A stretch of 64,000 nucleotides of DNA from Spartobacteria bacterium (lineage in GTDB: Bacteria > Verrucomicrobiota > Verrucomicrobiia > Chthoniobacterales > UBA10450), in NCBI GenBank assembly GCA_021325495.1, contig JAJPGZ010000013.1:124001-188000 (forward strand), written 5' to 3'. Positions 57,755 through 64,000 of the stretch are shown in pieces. The notes beneath the pieces are model-generated. The model saw nothing but the letters and a program-made list of their open reading frames with translations. It ran no database searches and was not told the origin of the DNA. The translations under genes and the position numbers were made by a program. Positions within the stretch are counted from its first letter, which is position 1. The number at the start of each line of letters is the position of its first letter.

Positions 57755-58854
57755 TGGTCGCGCTCGCCGCGAATGAATTGCTCGACCGCGCGGTGCGCTT
57801 CGTCGTCGGTCATTTGCACCGGCGGATGTTTCGCGAAATACGCGGACGGTGAATGCAGCGGGCCGCCGATGCCGCGATCGAGCGCGAGTTTGCAACAGCG
57901 GATCGCATCGATGGCGACGCCGGCGGAGTTGGGCGAATCTTCCACCGACAAACGAATGTCCACTTCCATCGGCACGTCGCCGAACAAGCGACCTTCGACG
58001 CGAATGAACGCGATCTTGTTGTCGCGTTGCCACGGAACGTAATCGCTCGGGCCGATGTGGATGTTGTCATCATCGAGACGATCGCCCATGACCGATTGCA
58101 CCGCTTCGGTCTTGGAAGTTTTCTTCGAAGCGAGGCGGGTGCGATTGAGCATGTTCAGAAAATCGGTGTTGCCGCCAGTGTTGAGTTGATAGGTGCGTTC
58201 GACTTTGACGCCGCGCTTGCGGAAAAGATCGACAATCGTTCGATGAAGCACGGTCGCGCCTAACTGCGCTTTAATGTCATCGCCAACGACCGGAAGATTT
58301 TTATCGGCGAAACGTTTCGCCCAAACCGGATCGCTCGCGATGAAAACGGGAATGTTGTTCACGAATCCGAGCCCGGCCTCGAGCGCGCAGCCGGCATAAA
58401 AACGCGTCGCTTCTTCAGAACCGACCGGGAGATAATTCACCAGAACCTCCGCCGCAGAATCGCGCAACTCGCTGATGATTTGTTCCCGGGTCGATTCTTT
58501 TTCCAGAGGCAAAAACGTGCGCAATGGATCTTGCTCGGCCATGTGTGGCGCGAAGCTATCGAGCACCACGCCCATGTTTACGATCGCGCCCGTGCGTTTG
58601 ATTTTGTCGCAGAAAATCTTGGTGCAATTCGGTGGCGAAAATATCGCTTCGCTAACATCGAGACCGACTTTGCGGCGATCGATATCAAAGGCGGCGACGA
58701 CTTCAATGTCGTTCGGCTCATAATGCCCGATGCGCCGATGCATCAGGCCAACGTTTGCCCCGTTGCCTGAGAAACCGCGGTAGAAGTTAATACCTTGGAC
58801 AAGCGAACTGGCGCAGTTGCCGACCCCGACGATAGCGATACGTATCTTGCTCAT
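57751..58854 (-). CDS. ino1: Inositol-3-phosphate synthase (short prokaryotic type)
   Basis: 367 residues, the short form known from actinobacteria and archaea, not the ~520-residue eukaryotic one. NAD site RIAIVGVGNCASSLVQG at the start; VNYLPVGSEEATRFYAGCALEAG and NIPVFIASDP in the middle; LNTGGNTDFLNML and SVEDSPNSAGVAIDAIRC towards the end. It isomerises glucose-6-phosphate to inositol-3-phosphate, the first step to inositol lipids or solutes. It stands alone between the addA and efflux genes, so its pathway partner is unknown. Motif A at 58225 only. Confidence 0.92.
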   Translation of the reverse strand: MSKIRIAIVGVGNCASSLVQGINFYRGFSGNGANVGLMHRRIGHYEPNDIEVVAAFDIDRRKVGLDVSEAIFSPPNCTKIFCDKIKRTGAIVNMGVVLDSFAPHMAEQDPLRTFLPLEKESTREQIISELRDSAAEVLVNYLPVGSEEATRFYAGCALEAGLGFVNNIPVFIASDPVWAKRFADKNLPVVGDDIKAQLGATVLHRTIVDLFRKRGVKVERTYQLNTGGNTDFLNMLNRTRLASKKTSKTEAVQSVMGDRLDDDNIHIGPSDYVPWQRDNKIAFIRVEGRLFGDVPMEVDIRLSVEDSPNSAGVAIDAIRCCKLALDRGIGGPLHSPSAYFAKHPPVQMTDDEAHRAVEQFIRGERDH

Positions 58855-59015
58855 GCGTAAAAGGGCGACTTTAGGGGTGGCAGGTCGCAGGGCGCAAGCG
58901 GCAACTTTGCAGGCGAGAGCGAGGCGAGGCGTAAGGCGAACACCTACTTCACCTGGAGAAAGCAGGGCGGGCTTTTTTATTGAAAAAGCGCCCAGTCACG
59001 AGGAGATAAGACGGA
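58855..59015. promoter_or_regulatory. Divergent region with leader hairpin
   Basis: 161 bp between ino1 (leftward) and the efflux operon (rightward). A hairpin with GGGC and GCTTTTT arms lies at 58965-58993, followed by GAGGAG (59000-59005) before ATG 59016. It may affect translation of the operon. No motif A or B. Confidence 0.5.
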
Positions 59016-60410
59016 ATGCGCGCAAGTCTGGTGGCGGTCGTGGTGGCGGTCGCCGCAATTGTTACGCGCCCGTCGCCGGCGGCCGCTGCGACGTACGATG
59101 TCGATCAAGCGGTCACGCTCGCGATTGCGCAGAATCCCGACCTCGCGATCGCGCGCAAAAAAGTTGAAGCCGCGCGCGGTGGCGTGATCGAAGCGCGCTC
59201 CGGTTATTTGCCGTCCGTCGTTTCAACCGGACTCTTTCGCGAACGCCAACATCAAGCCGACTCACGTTTGCGCGACGAAGATTACAACGCCTCGCTTCGC
59301 GTCGTGCAAAATCTCTACACCGGCGGCGCGGTCACAAACCAACTCGCGATCGCGCAATTGAATTTGGAAATTCAGGAGCTCGAGTTGCAAGCGCTCACAA
59401 ATCGCGTGGCGATGGATACGCGCGTTGCGTTCAACGAACTTCTGCTCAATCGCGCGCGGGTGCGCGTGCGCGAACAATCGGTCGGCGTTTTACAGGAAGA
59501 AGCGAAGTCGCAACAGGACCGGTTCCAGGCCGGCATCGTCGGAAATCTCAACGTGCGTCGCGCCGAAGTCGCGCTCGCGAACGAGCAGCCGGAGCTAATC
59601 AACGCCGAAACGCAGGTGAAGAATTCTTATCTTCGTCTGGCCGAATTGTTCGGACTCGATACACGCGCGAATGCGCGCACGACCGCGTTATTCGAGGTCG
59701 CGGGCGAATTACAATACAAGCCGCGCCATCCCGATCTCAACGAGTGTCTCGCGCGCGCCGACACCTCGCGTCCGGAAATCAAAGCGCGCGAGATAGAGGT
59801 CGAGATCGAAGATCGACAAGCAGATTTGGACCGGAGCGCGTTGAAACCGCAGGTGGAAGCGTTTTCCGGCTACGAAGTTTACAACGAGCGCGATCCGCTC
59901 GTCGGTCCCGAATTCAATCACGGTTATGTCGTCGGCGTGAATGCGCGCTGGAATATTTTCGACGGCTTCGCTACCAAAGGCCGGCTGCAAGCGACGCATG
60001 CGCGACGCGACGCGGCGGCGCAGGCGCTGCAGGCCTTGCGCAACTCAGTCGCCTCCGAAGTGCGCAGCGCATTCCTCGATTTGCAACAAGCCGAACGCAC
60101 TCTCGAATCGGAAACGAAGAACGTACAGACCGCGGACGAATCGCTTGAAATTGCGAAGGGGAATGTCGACGCCGGTCTAGCGACACAGCTGGATATGTTG
60201 CAAGCGGCTTCGGACGTAACGCGGACACGCACCACCCGACTGGCCGCGATTTACCAGCACAATGTCGCGCTGGCGAAACTGGCGCGCGCCTGCGCGGTTT
60301 CGCCTAACGAACTGGATTTTCATCCGAAACTCACAAGCGATCGCGCGGCCAAAGGCGCAAATCACGTTGTCGATCTTGCGCAACCGCCGAAGAAGCTGAC
60401 CCGTAAATGA
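59016..60410 (+). CDS. TolC-like outer-membrane efflux protein
   Basis: 464 residues with signal peptide (VAVVVAVAAIVTRPSPAAA). The mature part has the two OEP repeats of coiled-coil helices (VDQAVTLAIAQNPDLAIARK and ECLARADTSRPEIKAREIEVE) and barrel strands (GAVTNQLAIAQLNLEIQELEL, VVGVNARWNIFDGFATKGRLQ). It forms the trimeric exit duct for an efflux or type I secretion pump. A second OEP gene follows with ATGA overlap. One motif A copy (60369) and a motif B copy (60303) lie near the C-terminus. Confidence 0.88.
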   Translation: MRASLVAVVVAVAAIVTRPSPAAAATYDVDQAVTLAIAQNPDLAIARKKVEAARGGVIEARSGYLPSVVSTGLFRERQHQADSRLRDEDYNASLRVVQNLYTGGAVTNQLAIAQLNLEIQELELQALTNRVAMDTRVAFNELLLNRARVRVREQSVGVLQEEAKSQQDRFQAGIVGNLNVRRAEVALANEQPELINAETQVKNSYLRLAELFGLDTRANARTTALFEVAGELQYKPRHPDLNECLARADTSRPEIKAREIEVEIEDRQADLDRSALKPQVEAFSGYEVYNERDPLVGPEFNHGYVVGVNARWNIFDGFATKGRLQATHARRDAAAQALQALRNSVASEVRSAFLDLQQAERTLESETKNVQTADESLEIAKGNVDAGLATQLDMLQAASDVTRTRTTRLAAIYQHNVALAKLARACAVSPNELDFHPKLTSDRAAKGANHVVDLAQPPKKLTRK

Positions 60411-61732
60411 AAACGCTTCTCGCATTTCTTCTCGCGCTTTCCGGCGTCGCGTTCGCGCGGGCGCTCACTCTCGACGCGACTTTGCAAAGCACGTTGAACG
60501 ACAATCCCGAGATTCAGCGCGCGCGCATCGATCTCGAACGCGCCGGCGGCCAGCGTTTGATTTTTCATTCCGTCGCCTTGCCCGACGCCGGCATCGGCGC
60601 TTTAGGTGGAGTCGAAGGCGGACATCGCGCCGGACAAAAAACCACGCAGCCGTTCGGATTTGGTTACGGCGCGATCACGCAACCGTTTTTCAACATGGCG
60701 ATCCCACCCTCATGGCGACGCGGTGATATCGAGGTATTGATTGCCCAACAAAATCTAAACGTGGCCGTGACCCAGCAACTTCACGCGGCGCGCGTGGCAT
60801 TTTACACCGCGATCTACAATCGCGACGTGAACTCGCTCCGGGGCGAGCAGCGAACGCGGCTGGAAGAAAACACGCGCGCGCAAAAATCGCGCTACGAGAC
60901 CGGCCTAACGGATCGCGCGGCCTTTCTCGCCGCCCAGGTGCAAACACGCGAGCTCGACCCGCGCATCGATGCGGCGCAACGCGCCTACGAGGGGGCGATT
61001 TTGAGATTGAGCGAAGCGCTCGGAAAAGATTACGGGCAATACGCCACGTTGCCGCAACTGGAAGGCGAGCTGCATTACGCAGATGTAGATGTCGATCTTG
61101 CGCAGGAAAGTGAGAAGGCGTTGCAACAACGGCCCGATATCGAGCTGGCGCGTTTGATGGTGCGCGCGGCGGCGGAAGATCAACGCATCATGGCAGCCGC
61201 GTATTATCCGCAAATCACCGGCGAAATTTCGGGGCGATACATTCCGGTAACGGACGTGCGCACGACGCAGGCGTCCGGTTCCGCGTCGCGTTCGGAAGAC
61301 ATCATTTCATCCGAGCTGCGCGAGGGCGGTTCCTACACCTGGCGCGTGATCGACAACGGCAAAGTCGGCGGCGCCGTCGCCCAAAAAAAAGCTGCGCGCG
61401 AGATCAACGAGATTTTGCTGCAGAAACTGGAGCGCGACGCGCATCGCGATCTGGCGAGAATCCAAAACGATCTGCAATCGATCGCGACCAAGGAAAAAGC
61501 GTTACAAGGCGCGGCGGCGGCGGCGGAAGAAAACGCGCGCACGATTCAGCAAAATCTGGCGGGCGGAATTTCCTCACAGCTCGAATATCGGCTGGCACAA
61601 AACGATTTGCTCGAAGTGAAAACGGCGCTGCTCACGCTCGCCTACCAACAACATGTCGATCTTGCCGAACGTGACCGCGCCACCGGAAAGTATTTGCGCT
61701 TCGTGGACGCGAGCCCCCGAGACGTGCGATAG
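60407..61732 (+). CDS. Second TolC-like outer-membrane efflux protein
   Basis: 441 residues with signal peptide (LLAFLLALSGVAFARA). OEP helices (LTLDATLQSTLNDNPEIQRAR, ELARLMVRAAAEDQRIMAAAYYPQI) and strands (YTWRVIDNGKVGGAVAQ) are present. It diverges clearly from the preceding OEP gene. Two outer-membrane proteins for one pump are unusual; one may serve another pump. It lies 9 bp before the membrane fusion gene. Motif A at 61091 and 61655. Confidence 0.85.
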   Translation: MKTLLAFLLALSGVAFARALTLDATLQSTLNDNPEIQRARIDLERAGGQRLIFHSVALPDAGIGALGGVEGGHRAGQKTTQPFGFGYGAITQPFFNMAIPPSWRRGDIEVLIAQQNLNVAVTQQLHAARVAFYTAIYNRDVNSLRGEQRTRLEENTRAQKSRYETGLTDRAAFLAAQVQTRELDPRIDAAQRAYEGAILRLSEALGKDYGQYATLPQLEGELHYADVDVDLAQESEKALQQRPDIELARLMVRAAAEDQRIMAAAYYPQITGEISGRYIPVTDVRTTQASGSASRSEDIISSELREGGSYTWRVIDNGKVGGAVAQKKAAREINEILLQKLERDAHRDLARIQNDLQSIATKEKALQGAAAAAEENARTIQQNLAGGISSQLEYRLAQNDLLEVKTALLTLAYQQHVDLAERDRATGKYLRFVDASPRDVR

Positions 61733-61741
61733 TCTTCGCCC

Positions 61742-62899
61742 TTGAAACCGCCGAATACGCGAACGCTCGTCGCGATCCTCGCGCCGTTACTGGTGCTGAT
61801 CGCGATCGCGTCCTTTTTCCTTTTGCCCGTCGCGGAAGTCGCGGAGGTGCGACGCGGCACCGCTTACTCCGCGGTTTACGGCACGGTGCGGATCGAGCCG
61901 ACTTTTCTCGTGCACGTGCGCGCGCAAAACGCCGGCTTCATTCATCTCGACGATACATTTTCGAACGGGCGCGGGTCGATCGGCAAACTCGTGAACAAAG
62001 GGCAGGTGCTTGCGACCATTGCCGACGAAGTGACCGCGCGACAATTAAAACAGGCGCGCGCCGATTACGCGGCGGCACAGCAACGCGCGGCCTTGCCGTT
62101 GCCATCTGCGGAATTGTTGAAGGCGGCCGAAGATAATCTGCGTCGAATGGAGCTGGTGGTCGCATCGGGCAACGTGCCCGCGGTCGAATACGAAAAATCG
62201 AAGAGCGAAGTAAATCGCTTGCGCGGCGCGGTCGAGAACGAGCGCATCGAGCGCGATCGCAATCTGTCGCAGCAGGAAGAAGCGGTGCGCAAACTCGAGG
62301 CGCAGTTGAAGAATTCGGAGATTCGCGCGCCGATCGACGGCATCGTCACCAACATCCTTACGCTCGACGGCGAGCTCGTCGCCGAAAACAACGAGCTCTT
62401 CACCGTCGCGTCGCGGAAAAATTATGTGCGCGGCGAAGTGAACGAAGAAGACGTCGGCGCGGTAAAAGCCGGACTGAAAGCGAGCGTGCAGTTGTACGCT
62501 TATCCGACGCAGCAATTCGTCGCCACGGTTTCATCGATTCAACCGGCGGCCGATCCGGAAACGCAGCGTTACACCATCGTCCTGCAACTCGTTAAGCCGC
62601 CCGACAATTTGATGGCAGGCATGACCGGCGAGATGAACATCATCACCGGCACGCACGAGAAAGTTTTGCTCGTGCCGACGCGCGCGTTGCTTGTCGATCA
62701 AGCGTTGCTCGTGCGCAACGGCACCGTGCACAAACACACGGTCAAGATTGGTTATCACACACTCGATTTCACCGAAGCCATGAGTGGCGTACGCGAAGGC
62801 GATTACGTCATCGTGTCAGATCAGGACAAATTCAAACCCGGACGTCCGGTGCGCACGCGCAAGATCGACATCGACAACGAAGAGCCGCTACCGAAGTGA
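61742..62899 (+). CDS. HlyD-type membrane fusion protein
   Basis: 385 residues from TTG 61742. One N-terminal membrane helix (LVAILAPLLVLIAIASFFLLPV), a biotinyl/lipoyl-like half (GKLVNKGQVLATIADEVTA), a long coiled coil (about residues 95-190), the second lipoyl half (IRAPIDGIVTNILTLDGELV) and a beta-barrel (YVRGEVNEEDVGAVKAGLKA). It links the inner-membrane pump to the TolC-type duct. The TGA overlaps the permease GTG, so the operon continues. An acidic tail (RKIDIDNEEPLPK) is coded by motif A 62861. Confidence 0.88.
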   Translation: MKPPNTRTLVAILAPLLVLIAIASFFLLPVAEVAEVRRGTAYSAVYGTVRIEPTFLVHVRAQNAGFIHLDDTFSNGRGSIGKLVNKGQVLATIADEVTARQLKQARADYAAAQQRAALPLPSAELLKAAEDNLRRMELVVASGNVPAVEYEKSKSEVNRLRGAVENERIERDRNLSQQEEAVRKLEAQLKNSEIRAPIDGIVTNILTLDGELVAENNELFTVASRKNYVRGEVNEEDVGAVKAGLKASVQLYAYPTQQFVATVSSIQPAADPETQRYTIVLQLVKPPDNLMAGMTGEMNIITGTHEKVLLVPTRALLVDQALLVRNGTVHKHTVKIGYHTLDFTEAMSGVREGDYVIVSDQDKFKPGRPVRTRKIDIDNEEPLPK

Positions 62900-64000
62900 T
62901 CCCGACGCTTTACATCGCGCTGCGTTTTCTCACGCATCGCAAGCGCGCGATGCTGCTCAGTCTCGGCGGGGTCGTTCTTGGAGTTGGATTTTTCATCGTC
63001 GTGCTCGCGCAAACGCAGGGCTTCGCGCATTACTTCATGAACGCGACCCTCGGCAGCAATGGCGCTCTCATCATTCGCTCCCGTTTTCAACAGCGACAGG
63101 TGAACTCGTTAGTCCCGGCGAAATCGCCTCACGCGACCCACCGGGAATATTTCGAAGGCATCACCAACGCGAACGAAATCATGCGGGTGAGCCGGCAGTT
63201 CTCAAATGTCGTCTCTTGTTCGCCGGTCCTGCGCGGAACCTTGAGCGCGCGCGCCGGATTCGAGAACGCCACTGTCGATCTTTTCGGCATCGATCCCAAT
63301 CTGCACACGCAGACGACCGACCTCGCGACCGAAATCACGAAGGGCATCATCGACGATTTCCGTAACAATCCGAACACGGTTATTCTCGGCTCGCGCCTTG
63401 CCGAAAACCTCAACGTCGAAGTCGGCGATTCGATTCAACTTCTCTCGCCCGGCGGACAGTACCGGCGATTTGCCGTCGTCGCTCTCGCGCGCAGCGGGGT
63501 CGGCGTGATTGATCAAGCGCGCGTTTATTGTCACGCCCGCATCGCGCAGGCATTGCTGCATAAACCTTATAGCGCTTCGATGATCATTTATAGATTGCGC
63601 GATCCTGATCGCGCGCCCGCGCTCGCGTCGCATTTCGAAACTTTGTTTCAACACGACACCGTTAGCTGGCAGGAACGCGAAGCATCCACCTTGCGTCTCT
63701 TCCTCATGCTCACGATTTCGGGCGCGATCACTGTCTCGTTAGTCCTGCTCCTCGCCGGATTCGGAATTTTCAATGTGCTCACCATGACCGTGCTTTCGAA
63801 ATTGAAAGAGATCGCGATCCTGCAATCGATGGGTTATCGCCGCCGCGATGTGCGCGCGATTTTTCTCTGGCAAGGCGCTCTTATTGGCATCGTTGGATCG
63901 ACAATCGGTTGCGTCGTCGGTGCGCTGCTCACGTTCGGCGTTTCGAAGATTCCAATCCGCCTGCGCGGTTTGATCTCGACCGATTACTTCGTCGTCTCGT
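62896..64000 (+). CDS. ABC transporter permease, MacB/FtsX type (partial)
   Basis: At least 368 codons from GTG 62896, running off the window. The N-terminal helix is RAMLLSLGGVVLGVGFFIVVLAQ. A large periplasmic domain follows (about residues 45-260, with FGIDPNLHTQ and VILGSRLAENLNVEVGDSI), then helices ISGAITVSLVLLLAGFGIFNV and the FtsX-like cytoplasmic motif LKEIAILQSMGYRRRDVRAIFL. It would work with an ATPase not visible here, with the HlyD-type and TolC-type neighbours. A motif A core lies at 63274. Confidence 0.85.
   Translation, partial: MIPTLYIALRFLTHRKRAMLLSLGGVVLGVGFFIVVLAQTQGFAHYFMNATLGSNGALIIRSRFQQRQVNSLVPAKSPHATHREYFEGITNANEIMRVSRQFSNVVSCSPVLRGTLSARAGFENATVDLFGIDPNLHTQTTDLATEITKGIIDDFRNNPNTVILGSRLAENLNVEVGDSIQLLSPGGQYRRFAVVALARSGVGVIDQARVYCHARIAQALLHKPYSASMIIYRLRDPDRAPALASHFETLFQHDTVSWQEREASTLRLFLMLTISGAITVSLVLLLAGFGIFNVLTMTVLSKLKEIAILQSMGYRRRDVRAIFLWQGALIGIVGSTIGCVVGALLTFGVSKIPIRLRGLISTDYFVVS

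Larger units (their letters stand above)
1..64000. repeat. Dispersed motif A, consensus WTGTCGATCTTG
   Basis: The core GTCGATCTT is seen about 64 times on the plus strand and its complement AAGATCGAC about 42 times. The core is usually preceded by AT or TT plus G and followed by G. Plus-strand examples start at 1190, 2562, 3205, 4343, 12113, 12881, 15493, 18371, 22154, 24051, 27222, 28486, 43040, 48477, 50450, 53661, 56351, 60369 and 61655. Complement examples start at 656, 1662, 6535, 10930, 13644, 14211, 16273, 23405, 30455, 31838, 44617, 52418, 57587 and 62861. A near-variant GGATCGACAA/T occurs roughly ten more times (around 23860, 24366, 27003, 28143, 47528, 63895). In genes it is read as VDL, SIL, KID, DR or RST, so it is kept as DNA and not as a peptide. 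Function unknown. Confidence 0.9.
1..64000. repeat. Dispersed motif B, consensus GCCTAACGA
   Basis: The core CCTAACGA is seen about 37 times on the plus strand (for example 608, 2264, 2863, 12563, 13683, 15216, 17952, 22522, 26801, 28569, 31206, 44727, 49611, 52488, 53958, 60303). The complement TCGTTAGG is seen about 23 times (for example 1936, 2010, 5348, 10697, 11838, 12845, 14311, 15819, 31482, 43726, 48508, 50201, 55049). In genes it is read as PNE/PND or LT, and in the other orientation as SLG or VR. The frames that would create TAA or TAG are avoided. It brings in CTA, TTA and AGG codons that look rare elsewhere in these GC-rich genes. Near-variants GCCTAACAA and TTGTTAGGC also occur. 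Function unknown. Confidence 0.85.

Noticed and set aside
1-64000. Motif A as a Dam/GATC restriction-modification site
   Set aside because: The word contains GATC, but the enrichment is for the full 9-12 bp, far beyond GATC, and no methylase gene lies in the window.

Overview
The window is about 58-60 % GC by eye and gene-dense. It looks like a chromosome segment of a soil-type member of the Verrucomicrobiota (Spartobacteria/Chthoniobacter-like). I infer this from the large secreted proteins with dockerin-type tails, the capsule/EPS locus and the general gene repertoire. No phylogenetic marker was compared, so the placement is an inference.

Layout: 1-8971 (minus) is an exopolysaccharide export and synthesis operon: outer-membrane barrel, Wza-like exporter, Wzc-like tyrosine kinase, Wzx-like flippase and glycosyltransferases, the last running off the left edge. 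9223-16981 (plus) holds a secreted discoidin-like protein, a hybrid histidine kinase, threonine ammonia-lyase, glycine dehydrogenase GcvP and a cupredoxin. 16962-21984 (minus) holds a phosphoribosyltransferase, an FAD amine-oxidase-like enzyme, a PIG-V-like membrane mannosyltransferase and a GlgA-like glycogen synthase. 22112-27668 (plus) carries two large secreted beta-propeller proteins. 27678-32236 (minus) carries a CCA/polyA polymerase, lspA and ileS. 32476-42894 (plus) is a tandem set of three very large secreted dockerin-tailed proteins; copies of the ileS 5' end and shared leaders suggest it grew by tandem duplication. 42962-46807 holds a two-component system and two envelope proteins. 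46964-51661 is a complete selenocysteine island: a SelW-like UGA-containing gene, tRNA-Sec, a UGA-containing selD, selA and selB. 51636-57754 is an AddB/AddA-like helicase-nuclease pair. Ino1 (minus) follows, then a TolC/TolC/HlyD/FtsX-type efflux operon that runs off the right edge.

Two selenoprotein genes are broken by in-frame UGA codons and would be missed or truncated by standard gene calling: the 78-codon SelW/Rdx-like gene at 46964 and the first 30 codons of selD. Both UGAs are followed by short hairpins with the same GTT apical loop, which are candidate bacterial SECIS elements.

The most unusual signal is not a gene. Two short words are enormously over-represented across the window: motif A, WTGTCGATCTTG (core GTCGATCTT or its complement, about 106 copies against about 0.5 expected), and motif B, GCCTAACGA (core CCTAACGA or its complement, about 60 copies against about 2 expected). 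They occur inside nearly every housekeeping gene, on both strands and in many reading frames. They also occur between genes, sometimes as tandem pairs 15-16 bp apart or as an inverted pair. They are sparse in the dockerin gene block. The pattern resembles DNA uptake sequences or another genome-wide recognition word, with two separate words in one genome. All counts were made by eye and may be off by a few.
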